Positions 41,991-50,207 of a DNA stretch of 64,000 nucleotides are shown here, piece after piece. Source of the stretch: CAXWPM01 sp965206125. GTDB lineage: Bacteria; Acidobacteriota; Terriglobia; 20CM-2-55-15. How positions within the stretch are numbered: position 1 is the first letter of the stretch; the number at the start of each line of letters is the position of its first letter. The notes under the pieces are model-generated. The model was not told the origin of the DNA, did no database searches, and worked only from the letters and a program-made list of their open reading frames with translations. The DNA lies in assembly GCA_965206125.1 (NCBI GenBank), contig CBDBIN010000032.1, positions 1-64,000 on the forward strand. The letters run 5' to 3'. Made by a program: the position numbers and the translations under genes.

Positions 41991-44864
41991 TTGCACGCGA
42001 ATCGGGCCGACCGAACAAAAGAACTGACGAGGGCCCGGGAGATGCTTCACGGGCTGGATCAAGGTCCGGCTTCCCGAAGAATCGAAGCCTACTTTCACAT
42101 TGCACTAGATCAAATTAGCGAAGCCGCAGAGGCGCTCGAGCGGCTCGTGACCGAGTTCCCGGAAGACGGGCGGCTGGTCAACGATCTTGGGGTCTTGTAC
42201 CTCAAACTTGGTCGCGACGACGTGACGTATCTATTCGCCGCAGTCACACGGTTCAGGAAGGCCACCAGCCTGGCGGCAGCCGCTCCAGAGCCCAAGTTCA
42301 ACCTCGCTTTGGCGTATCGAGAAGTTCATTTGCCGCTACAGTTCGACGAATCGATCAAAAACTATATGCGAACCGAGCGCAACGCGTTGTGGGCTCGGTA
42401 CCTCCTTGAAAGCCCACCGGGACCGGATACCGAGCCTCTCAGGCGAGCACTGGAACAGGGCGACAACGAGGACGCATGGAGACTGACAGAGGACGATCCG
42501 GAAGCATGGTGGCAACTCTTGATGGAAGTCCTCGAGAATCCGGACGAAAGGTCCCGTGCCCAACTTGATTCCTACCTGACGAACGCAGCTCGTTACAACG
42601 ACTCCACGAGTACGGCTATGTTGCGGCCGCTGCTGTCAGAAGACCGTGAACGGGTCGTCCACGCTCGGAGGCTCGTCCAGGAGGGACTCGAGACATACCG
42701 GCAGGCCAGGTTCGAAGATAGTGTCCAGATGTTCGACCAGGCGTCTCGACTGTTGGTTGGCTCGGAACTCGAGTTCGACCGGTTCTGGGTCGCGATCAAC
42801 CGTGCGGGGGCACTCGTGTGGAACGGAGGCGTCGCCGAGGCGCGGGCCGTGTACGAATCCGTCGCAGATTCCGGGCGAGATCAGAACCTGAATTGGATCG
42901 TCGGCCGAACCCTTTCGGCTTACGGTTCGGATCCTGCATTGGCCGCACGACGTGTGGTGACCATCGACCGCCTACGCGAGGCGATCCGCCTTTTCGAGAC
43001 CATTGGCGCACGGCACGAGTCGGCTCGCGCTCGGTTCTATCTATCGACATACCTGCTCCTCGAAGGCAGCGTCGTCGAAAGCCTCGCCGTAGCCACGGCA
43101 ACCTTTGACCTGGTTGCCCAGGATGACCACGCCAGGCGACAGCAGTTGCACTGGGTCACGAGCCGGAGCCTCGCGGCTTTAGGCAGAGCGGACCAGGCCC
43201 TGGATCACCAGGTTGAAACGATCCGGCGAGCAGACCTCGGCGGAGTTCCGGCGAGCCGTCTTCAGTTCAACGTCGAACTCGCGCAAATGCACGAAGCAGC
43301 TTCCGAGCCGGATTTGGCAGACGCACGAATGGCGGTCGCCGAGGCCGTGTTCGAGGAGATCGAAACTTCAAATGCTGTCAAAGGCATGCTCGATGTGATT
43401 CTCACGTTCGGCAAGGCCAAGATTCAGGCAAGCCGGAACCAACCCTCCGAAGTCATCCAAACGCTGACCCCCAACCTCCCTCTGCTTACGCAACCATCGT
43501 TCGACGTGTTTTACAGGCACCAGTACCGCCTTGCGCTGGCCGAAGCCAACCAGGCACTTGGCCGGGCGACGGCCGCGGCAGGCCACTTCGCATCAGTGGT
43601 GGAAGCGATCGAAGGCGAAGACGACCAGCTTGCGCCTCGCGCGAGACTGGCGTTCGACCAGAGCAGACGGTCCGTGTACGAGCAGGCGATCGGGTTTCTC
43701 CTAGATCGGGGCGATATCGAAACGGCCTGGCGGGACACGCAGGGATACCGACAGAAGCTACTGACGGAGATGCTCGATCAATACGTTGAGGACCAGGGGT
43801 TCGCCAACCAGTTGTCTCGATCCGGTCGTGGGGACGCGCTGGAAGACCATGTAGTCCTCGAACACATGATTCTGGACGACCGAGTGCTCCTCTGGGTCGC
43901 CTCCGATGGTTCGTTGGAAGTTCGCGAGCACGCCGTTCGGCGCGATGACCTTCAGGAGAAAGTCGAGCGTTTCGGGCAACTGCTCCAGGCCCGGGCAGCG
44001 CCGGAGAAAATCGACACACTCTCGGAGGAGCTATACCGCATTCTGATCGAGCCTGTAGCCGACCTGATAGACGGTTCCGATTCCCTGACGATCGTTCCAG
44101 ACGGGCTGCTGAACCGCCTGCCTTATAGGGCGTTACTATCCCCGGCGGGCCGGCACCTGATCGAAGACTTCTCAGTTATGCAGACACCCAGCCTGGCCTA
44201 CTTTCTGAACACGCAGCTTCCCGGACGTGAAGGCAAGTTGGTTTCGCTGGGCTCCCGTGATCAAAGCGTTGCGATTCAAGCCGAACTGAACACTCTGGGT
44301 CAGCTCTACGACAGCATTGAAGAATTCGATGGGGTCGAAATTGACAAGGCAACTTTCCTCGACGCTCTATCAGACGCGTGGTTGGTGCACTACGCGGGCC
44401 ATTCGGCCTTCGACGGCAACAATGCCCTGTCCTCTTCGATCCGGCTGGACGGAAGCGCGGAAGGTCCCAACCTGGTGACGGCCCGGGAAATCGCAGACCA
44501 ACGGCTGGCGCCGAACGCGCTGGTCGTGCTCTCTTCCTGTGATTCCGCCGTGGGCAATTCGACAGGCGGAGCCGGGGTTCGTGGCTTGACGTCGGCCTTC
44601 ATCATTGCCGGGGCCGGCTCGGTCGTCGGCTCGCTCTGGCCGGTCGAGACAACCGCCACAGCACAACTCATGGGGTGGTTTCACGAAAGCGTGGCGGCGG
44701 GAGTGCCAATCGCACTGGCCCTCCGCATGGCCCAGGTTCGGATGATCGAGCGAGGCGACCACCCGTTTTACTGGGCCGCTTTCACGATCAACGGCAACCA
44801 GACAGCACTCGAGTCCGCCCCGTTTGCCGCGCCTGTTGCGGAATCAGCAGTACTTTCCCAGTAG
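41991..44864 (+). CDS. TPR-CHAT caspase-like cysteine protease
   Basis: 957 aa counted from a TTG at 41991; the real N-terminus probably lies upstream (see findings). Residues up to about 550 are a long array of TPR-like helices (AAEALERLVTEFPEDGRLVNDLGVLYLKLGRDD and many more). The CHAT domain fills the last 300 residues, with the catalytic pair His804 in HYAGHSAFDG and Cys850 in LVVLSSCDSAVG, plus GLTSAFIIAGAGSVVGSLWPV. CHAT proteases are caspase relatives; some cleave partners bound by their TPR array. The gene is divergent from a sigma/anti-sigma operon. Confidence 0.9.
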   Translation: MHANRADRTKELTRAREMLHGLDQGPASRRIEAYFHIALDQISEAAEALERLVTEFPEDGRLVNDLGVLYLKLGRDDVTYLFAAVTRFRKATSLAAAAPEPKFNLALAYREVHLPLQFDESIKNYMRTERNALWARYLLESPPGPDTEPLRRALEQGDNEDAWRLTEDDPEAWWQLLMEVLENPDERSRAQLDSYLTNAARYNDSTSTAMLRPLLSEDRERVVHARRLVQEGLETYRQARFEDSVQMFDQASRLLVGSELEFDRFWVAINRAGALVWNGGVAEARAVYESVADSGRDQNLNWIVGRTLSAYGSDPALAARRVVTIDRLREAIRLFETIGARHESARARFYLSTYLLLEGSVVESLAVATATFDLVAQDDHARRQQLHWVTSRSLAALGRADQALDHQVETIRRADLGGVPASRLQFNVELAQMHEAASEPDLADARMAVAEAVFEEIETSNAVKGMLDVILTFGKAKIQASRNQPSEVIQTLTPNLPLLTQPSFDVFYRHQYRLALAEANQALGRATAAAGHFASVVEAIEGEDDQLAPRARLAFDQSRRSVYEQAIGFLLDRGDIETAWRDTQGYRQKLLTEMLDQYVEDQGFANQLSRSGRGDALEDHVVLEHMILDDRVLLWVASDGSLEVREHAVRRDDLQEKVERFGQLLQARAAPEKIDTLSEELYRILIEPVADLIDGSDSLTIVPDGLLNRLPYRALLSPAGRHLIEDFSVMQTPSLAYFLNTQLPGREGKLVSLGSRDQSVAIQAELNTLGQLYDSIEEFDGVEIDKATFLDALSDAWLVHYAGHSAFDGNNALSSSIRLDGSAEGPNLVTAREIADQRLAPNALVVLSSCDSAVGNSTGGAGVRGLTSAFIIAGAGSVVGSLWPVETTATAQLMGWFHESVAAGVPIALALRMAQVRMIERGDHPFYWAAFTINGNQTALESAPFAAPVAESAVLSQ

Positions 44865-45804
44865 TCTTCCTGCCTTCCAACTGACGATGGGCCTCGGCCG
44901 CCTCGGAAAGCGGGAACGTGTGCTCGGACCGGAGCTTCAGGCGCCCGGCGGCATGCCAGTCAAACAGATCCTTCGACCGACGCACCACCTCGGCGCGTGT
45001 GGCCGCGTAGTTGGCGAGCGTGGGACGCGTGAGAAACAGCGAACCTTTGGCCGAAAGCAGGCCCGGGCTGAACGGGGCGAGCGCACCGCTGGACTGGCCG
45101 AACGACACCAGGTATCCGCGTGGCCTCAGGCTGCCGAGGCTCTTTTCGAACGTCGACTGCCCGACCGAATCGTAGACGACATGGACGCCCTCCCCATCGG
45201 TCAGGCGCCGCACTTCGGATTCGAAGTCCTGTTCGGTGTAAAGGATGACTTCGTCGGCGCCGGCATCGCGCGCTAGTTCCGCCTTGGCTTCTGTGGAAAC
45301 CGTGCCGTAGACGGTCGCGCCGAGCATCTTGGCCATCTGGATCAACAAGAGCCCGACACCGCCGGCGGCGGCGTGGACCAACGCAAGGTGGCCGGACCCG
45401 AGCGGAAACGTACTGTGGCACAGATAGTGGGCTGTCATCCCCTGGAGCATGATCGCTGCGCCCACACGAGCATCCACGCCGTCCGGAAGCGGAACCAGTT
45501 TCCATGCCTGGACCACCGCGGATTCAGCGTAGGAACCGGGGGTCATTGCGTAGGCAACGCGGTCGCCCACTTTCACGTCGTCGACATCGGGCCCCACTTC
45601 GGCCACCGTCCCTGCCGCCTCCATTCCGGGCGTGAAAGGAGGCTCGGTGGGGTAAAGACCCGTCCGGTGGTAAACGTCGATGAAGTTGACGCCGATGGCT
45701 TCAGTCCGAACCCGTGCCTGTCCGGATACGAGTTGCGGCTCCGGGGCATCTTCGTATTGGAGGACTTCGGCTCCCCCATGGTTGTGCACGCGAATAGCTT
45801 TCAT
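44788..45804 (-). CDS. Quinone oxidoreductase / zinc-free MDR alcohol dehydrogenase
   Basis: 338 aa from ATG 45804. It opens MKAIRVHNHGGAEVLQYEDAPEP, then GVNFIDVYHRTGLYP, PFTPGMEAAGTVAEVGPDV, and the nucleotide loop LVHAAAGGVGLLLIQMAKMLGA. The zinc-binding Cys set is absent, as in QOR enzymes, which reduce quinones with NADPH. C-terminal EAAEAHRQLEGRKTTGKVLLIP is standard; the last 14 residues are extra. Its end overlaps the CHAT gene on the other strand by 77 bp. Confidence 0.93.
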   Translation of the reverse strand: MKAIRVHNHGGAEVLQYEDAPEPQLVSGQARVRTEAIGVNFIDVYHRTGLYPTEPPFTPGMEAAGTVAEVGPDVDDVKVGDRVAYAMTPGSYAESAVVQAWKLVPLPDGVDARVGAAIMLQGMTAHYLCHSTFPLGSGHLALVHAAAGGVGLLLIQMAKMLGATVYGTVSTEAKAELARDAGADEVILYTEQDFESEVRRLTDGEGVHVVYDSVGQSTFEKSLGSLRPRGYLVSFGQSSGALAPFSPGLLSAKGSLFLTRPTLANYAATRAEVVRRSKDLFDWHAAGRLKLRSEHTFPLSEAAEAHRQLEGRKTTGKVLLIPQQARQTGRTRVLSGCR

Positions 45805-45935
45805 GGTCCGTAAACTTACGGCAGACACCGGGTTCGGGTCAACCGACGCTTCCCGACGAGCGAAAAGAAGTGCGTCACATAGGACGATCCGAGAAATTGC
45901 ATTTCGCCGGGGGGTTCGAGTACATTCCTCTCAGC

Positions 45936-46448
45936 ATGCGGACCGACGGTATCTGGGCAAACATCTTCCGGCTCGGCCGGACAAAAGAAGGCGTAGCGGA
46001 AATTCTCCGGCAGGTTCCAATTTTCCGGGAACTGAACGACCGCGAGATGCAAATCATGACCCGGATAGTCCACACTCGCACCTTCGAGCCCGATGAAGTC
46101 ATCTTCATGGAATCCGAGCCCGGCGCCGGCATGTACGTGATCGAGTCGGGCGGCGTTGACATCGTGCTGGACCACGACTCGAACAACCCGCTCTTCCTGG
46201 CGCAGTTGGAACCGGGAGATTTTTTCGGCGAGATGGCTCTGCTGGGGGATCCCGAGAGGTCCGCCACGGCCAGAGCACGCGAGCGTTCCGAGTTGATCGG
46301 CTTCTTCCACCCGGACTTGCTCGACATCATGAACCTGCATCCGATCATGGGGGCCAAGATCACGATGGGCCTGTCGAGGACGCTGGCGGAGAGGCTGCGG
46401 TACACCAACAGCCAGCTTCGGAAGCTATGGGACGTCCAGAGCGAATGA
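45936..46448 (+). CDS. Cyclic-nucleotide-binding-domain protein without DNA-binding domain
   Basis: 170 aa from ATG 45936. A single cNMP-binding fold: VPIFRELNDREMQIMTRIVHTRTFEPDEVIFMESEPGAGMYVIESGGVDIV, the phosphate-binding cassette PGDFFGEMALLGDPERSATARARE, then a C-terminal helix. No helix-turn-helix follows, so it is a stand-alone sensor module. Its stop overlaps the next ATG (ATGA), so it is co-translated with the AI-2E exporter and may control it (inference). Confidence 0.85.
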   Translation: MRTDGIWANIFRLGRTKEGVAEILRQVPIFRELNDREMQIMTRIVHTRTFEPDEVIFMESEPGAGMYVIESGGVDIVLDHDSNNPLFLAQLEPGDFFGEMALLGDPERSATARARERSELIGFFHPDLLDIMNLHPIMGAKITMGLSRTLAERLRYTNSQLRKLWDVQSE

Positions 46449-47521
46449 GCACGTTCAGCGACTTCGTGACGCGCTTGCTCTTTCTCGGAGCGTTGGTAAT
46501 CTTCCTGGGGCTGGCGTACTTCACGGTCCGAATTCTCCTCGTCCCGTTCATAGCCGCCTTGTTCCTCGTCTACCTGTTCGAGCCTGCCGTAGTGCGCCTC
46601 GGGCGGCGCGAATTCAGTCCCGGAACCGCGTTCCTCATTCTGTTCGGAGGCATGGTTCTCGCCCTGGGAACGTTTGTGGCCTTCGTCCCCGGTTGGCTCA
46701 GCATCGACGAGGAACGTGAGTTTCAGTCGGTGGTCGCAGAATCTTCAGAAGACGAACCGTCCGAGTTCACCGCGCGGCTGGAATCTCAATTGAGAGCTGT
46801 GGACGACTCGATCAAGGCGCGATTTCCCTTCATTGAGTCGTTCGACATCGCCGGAGAGATCACCAACCGCGGAACGTCCTTTGTCCTGGCGTTTTTCGAG
46901 AGCCTCCCCTCCATCGTCGGAAGCCTCACGATCAACTTGATGCTGGTTCCGCTGCTCGCCTACTTCATAGTCCGGGACGGCAAGCAACTGCAGCGTCGAC
47001 TGGTCCAGATGGTACCCAACCGCTACTTCGAGATGAGTCTGATGATGCTCCATCAGATCGACCGGCAGGTCGGGGGCTACTTCCGGGGCCGCTTTATCGA
47101 ATCGGTCCTGGTAGGGGCTTCGATGATGGTAGCGATGGGAGTCGTGTCGCTGTGGACAGCCCAGCCGTTCATCCTGCTGATCGCAGTCGTTATCGGCACG
47201 ACAAACCTGATCCCGTACGTCGGGCCGCTGATGGGCCTCGCGTTCGGCGCCCTGCTGTACCTGGGACTGGGTTTTCCGATGGCCTCGATCCTGGGGCTTG
47301 CCATCGCCGTCGCCATCGCCCAACTCCTCGACAACGTGGTCTTCGCGCCGGTCGTGCTATCTCAGAACGTGGACCTCCATCCGCTCACGGTAATCCTGGT
47401 CTTGTTGATCGGGGGAGAGATCCTGGGGGTGCTGGGTTTGTTGATTGCTGTGCCCGCGGCCGCGAGCGTCAAAATCGTCGCCGAGGAGATGTATCGGAAC
47501 TACAGTTTGCAGGTGCGTTGA
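46445..47521 (+). CDS. AI-2E family (PerM) membrane transporter
   Basis: 358 aa from ATG 46445, overlapping the previous stop. Two N-terminal helix pairs (LLFLGALVIFLGLAYFTVRILLVPFIAALFLVYL) and a soluble region are followed by LMLVPLLAYFIVRDGKQLQRRLVQMVP, GYFRGRFIESVLVGASMMVAMGVVSL, IPYVGPLMGLAFGALLYLGLGF and DNVVFAPVVLSQNVDLHPLTVILVLLIGGEILGVLGLLIAVPAAA, the AI-2E_transport pattern. The family includes autoinducer exporters and Na/H antiporters; substrate not assignable. Confidence 0.92.
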   Translation: MSTFSDFVTRLLFLGALVIFLGLAYFTVRILLVPFIAALFLVYLFEPAVVRLGRREFSPGTAFLILFGGMVLALGTFVAFVPGWLSIDEEREFQSVVAESSEDEPSEFTARLESQLRAVDDSIKARFPFIESFDIAGEITNRGTSFVLAFFESLPSIVGSLTINLMLVPLLAYFIVRDGKQLQRRLVQMVPNRYFEMSLMMLHQIDRQVGGYFRGRFIESVLVGASMMVAMGVVSLWTAQPFILLIAVVIGTTNLIPYVGPLMGLAFGALLYLGLGFPMASILGLAIAVAIAQLLDNVVFAPVVLSQNVDLHPLTVILVLLIGGEILGVLGLLIAVPAAASVKIVAEEMYRNYSLQVR

Positions 47522-47637
47522 AAAATGAACGATGGTCGATGCTCAGTGGTCGATGTCAAAAACCAATGCCCGATTGCCCGTTTTATCTGTCATTGAGAAT
47601 CGAACATTGCACACTGACCAATGACCATTGATCATCG
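47522..47637. repeat. Degenerate palindromic spacer, ATTGGTCATTG type
   Basis: Left GATGGTCGATGCTCAGTGG and right CACTGACCAATGACCATTG are imperfect inverted arms between two convergent genes. A similar element is at 57526-57623. Confidence 0.45.
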
Positions 47638-48594
47638 TCAGGACTCCCAAAGCGCGGTGCTCATGTACCGCTCCCCGACGTCATTCAGCATCGTAACGAT
47701 CACGCCTTCGCCTATCCGCTTCGCGGTCTCATAGACCCCTTGTAGGTAGGCCCCGGACGACTGGCCCGCGAATAGCCCGTGCCGGGCCAGTAAGGCGCAC
47801 ATCCTCGCAGATTCGTCGCTGGAGACGGGAACCTTGTGATCGGCGATACTCAAGTCGAGTATCTTCGGAATGATGTCGCCGGGGGCTTCGAGTGGCTTAA
47901 GCCCTTCGATGCCGGGAAAGTCTTCGGGGACGATTTGAACGATCTCGACACCGGGGACATCGTCCTTCAGCCGCCTGCCGATTCCTGTAAGCGAGCCTCC
48001 CGTCCCGACGCCCGTCACGAAATGCGTGATCCGGCCTTCGGTTTGCGCCACGATCTCCGGCCCGGTCGTGTAGTAGTGCGCCAGCCAGTTATGATCGTTG
48101 GAGTACTGGTCGCAGTGGAAAAAGCGATCCGGCTCCGCTCGAGCAATCCGGTGGCACTCCCGAAGCGCCTCGTCGTAGCCTTCGATGGGATCCGTCTCAG
48201 TCAGAGTCGCGCCGTGGGACAGTATGCGCAGTTTGCGCTCGCGGCTTGCGTTACCCGGAATGACGATGTGAACGGGAACTCTCATCATCGCGCCGATCAT
48301 CGCGTATGCGATACCGGCGTTCCCCGAGCTCGAATCCAGTATCGCGCGACCGCCTTCTAATTCGCCGGCCAGCATGGCTTCGAGCAGCATCCGGCGGACC
48401 GGCCGATCCTTCAGACTCCCGCCCGGGTTCTGGTATTCGGTCTTGGCGTAGACACGCACTCGGGGAAACTCGTCCCTGAAGACGGAAAGCTCCACCATGC
48501 GGGTATTGCCGATGAGGTCGAGCGCGGGGTAGCGCGCATGCAGCTCCCGGTAGCGCTCTTCGACAGCGATCTCTCTGGACAGATCCATGATCAT
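47638..48594 (-). CDS. Cysteine-synthase-family PLP enzyme
   Basis: 318 aa. PLP Lys62 sits in YQNPGGSLKDRPV. The phosphate and substrate loops are SSSGNAGIAYA and VTGVGTGGSLTGIGRRLK. HIVIPGNASRERKLRILSHGATLTETDP and QYSNDHNWLAHYYTTGPEI are standard for the OAS sulfhydrylase group. It may make cysteine from O-acetylserine and sulfide, or act on another beta-substituted amino acid. A separate cystathionine beta-synthase lies at 54116, so this is a second member. Confidence 0.88.
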   Translation of the reverse strand: MIMDLSREIAVEERYRELHARYPALDLIGNTRMVELSVFRDEFPRVRVYAKTEYQNPGGSLKDRPVRRMLLEAMLAGELEGGRAILDSSSGNAGIAYAMIGAMMRVPVHIVIPGNASRERKLRILSHGATLTETDPIEGYDEALRECHRIARAEPDRFFHCDQYSNDHNWLAHYYTTGPEIVAQTEGRITHFVTGVGTGGSLTGIGRRLKDDVPGVEIVQIVPEDFPGIEGLKPLEAPGDIIPKILDLSIADHKVPVSSDESARMCALLARHGLFAGQSSGAYLQGVYETAKRIGEGVIVTMLNDVGERYMSTALWES

Positions 48595-48621
48595 AGGTAA
48601 GTTACCTGATTAACTTGCTGA

Positions 48622-49253
48622 TCTCAACGGATCGACGCAACACTTTATCTTAAAAGGAAGAGGTGGAGTGTATGCGGAAAGGGATGCGATTCGGTTTCAC
48701 GGCGTCGGAGAAGGCGGAGGTATGGGATCGGTGGCGGCGAGGGGAATCTCTGCATGAGATCGGGCGAGCGTTTGGCAAGCTGTCATCGTCTGTATATTGT
48801 CAGCTGGCGCATACCGGAGGCATTCGTCCTCGACCACGACGACGGTCGAGGTTGGCTTTGAGCCTGTCGGAACGTGAGGAGATCTCCCGCGGGATCGCGG
48901 CCGAGCAGTCGTTGCGTTCGATCGCAGAGTGTCTGGGGCGTTCACCCTCGACGGTGAGCCGGGAGATCCAGCGCAATGGGGGCTATGATGACTACCGGGC
49001 GTCTGTCGCCGATGAACAGGCTTGGAACCGGGCCCGTCGCCCGAAGCGATGTCAGTTGGGTCGCCAGCCGCGGTTACGGCGAATGGTGGCGAGGAAGCTC
49101 CGGCGGAATTGGTCGCCCGAACAGATCGCCGGCTGGCTGAAGCGATCCTATCCAGAGGATGAACGTGAGCTCAATGAACGGCCGCGTAAGACGCTGGAGT
49201 TTGAAACTCCAGCAGAACGATTCAACGCTTGTGTTGCATCGATCGGTTGAGGT
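48622..49253 (+). mobile_element. IS30-family element with internal deletion, about 630 bp
   Basis: The ends match as imperfect inverted repeats: TCAACGGATCGACGCAACAC on the left and GTGTTGCATCGATCGGTTGA on the right. Between them is only a shortened transposase. A full IS30 element is about 1.1-1.2 kb, so nearly half is missing. Confidence 0.75.
48672..49250 (+). pseudogene. IS30 transposase lacking its DDE domain
   Basis: The N-terminal helix-turn-helix is present (FTASEKAEVWDRWRRGESLHEIGRAFGK and SLSEREEISRGIAAEQSLRSIAECLGRSPSTVSREIQRNGG). At about residue 160 the sequence jumps from GWLKRSYPEDE to LNERPRKTLEFETPAERFNAC, which is the family C-terminus. The catalytic DDE core, roughly 190 residues, is missing but the frame is kept. 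A short ATGAACG-like repeat at the join suggests deletion between direct repeats. It could bind ends but not transpose alone. Confidence 0.85.
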
Positions 49254-49335
49254 GGCATTAGTAAAGAAAAAGTTTAGCGCAAAAAGCGCGAAAGTTTGCA
49301 GGGAAGATCGGGGGTCGGCCGCCGAAGAGTGGGTA

Positions 49336-49962
49336 CTACGTCCGGTAGGAGGCCACCACCTCCTTCAGTTCGAGTCGCATGAGTATCCGCGGCAGGCGGG
49401 CACTGCGGGCCGCAGTCTCTACGATCGACCGGAAGCCGGCGGCCTCGAACATGGGCGTGAAGCCAACGTAGCCGGAGGTGACGTCGATACGACGGCCCTC
49501 CGGGTCGATCGGGTAGGCCTCGATCGCCGGGACGCCGGCCTCGCTGGCGAAGTCAATCGCACCTGTCAACAGCGCCGCAGCAACGCCCTTCCGGCGATAG
49601 CCGACTCTGACCTTGAAGCAGACGATCGCCCAGACCTCCCGGTCGTCGATCTTCGGGATCGTGCGCGAGCGGACCAGCCGCTCCATCCGGTCGCGCGGCC
49701 AGAAACCGAGCCAGCCGGCGGGCTCTCCGTCCAGATAAGCGACCATGCCGGGTGGTGGCCCTTCCCGCACCTGACGACGGAGATCTCCGGCTCCTGCACC
49801 CGGTTCCTTGTCACTGTATGCAGACGACGACTGGCGCCAATATTGGCACCAACACCCATGTTCACCATCGCCCCGAAACAGCGTGAGCACATCGCCCCAG
49901 CACTTGTGGGTGGCCGGAATAACATCGATGGAGGGTTGCGATTTGCGTGTCCGGACGGTCAC
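49336..49962 (-). CDS. GNAT N-acetyltransferase
   Basis: 208 aa from GTG 49962, which overlaps the stop of the small upstream gene as GTGA; a longer frame from 50001 is less likely. GNAT features are the strand GMVAYLDGEPAGWLGFWPRD, then WAIVCFKVRVGYRRKGVAAALLTGAIDFASEAGVPAIEAYPID, with acetyl-CoA loop VGYRRKGVA, and the end GFTPMFEAAGFRSI. Acceptor unknown. Last gene of the mdh operon. Confidence 0.85.
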   Translation of the reverse strand: MTVRTRKSQPSIDVIPATHKCWGDVLTLFRGDGEHGCWCQYWRQSSSAYSDKEPGAGAGDLRRQVREGPPPGMVAYLDGEPAGWLGFWPRDRMERLVRSRTIPKIDDREVWAIVCFKVRVGYRRKGVAAALLTGAIDFASEAGVPAIEAYPIDPEGRRIDVTSGYVGFTPMFEAAGFRSIVETAARSARLPRILMRLELKEVVASYRT

Positions 49963-50186
49963 AGAGATGTCCGCCCGAGCGCGGCCCGAATCCGCTGCCA
50001 CAAGGACGGTGGAGCGGGCGGACGGGGCGCAACGTCGGGAAAATAGGCCCGTTTCTTTGCCAGTTGCTTGACGGTCTCCTGATAGGCGAGGACATCGCAG
50101 CGGACACAGCGGAGCAATGGAACCTGGACTTCCAGAAGCGGAAGGAAAAGATGTTCGTCGGACTTACAAACAGGAGGCTCGTCCAT
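49959..50186 (-). CDS. 75-aa protein with CVRC motif
   Basis: A short frame between mdh and the GNAT gene. It begins 21 bp after mdh, and its stop overlaps the GNAT GTG, which supports real translation. A Cys at position 7 and LLRCVRCDVLAYQE could bind a metal, and the C-terminus is basic (LWQRIRAALGR). No family recognised. Confidence 0.5.
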   Translation of the reverse strand: MDEPPVCKSDEHLFLPLLEVQVPLLRCVRCDVLAYQETVKQLAKKRAYFPDVAPRPPAPPSLWQRIRAALGRTSL

Positions 50187-50207
50187 GTTCGCCCCGAATG
50201 GAGAGAA

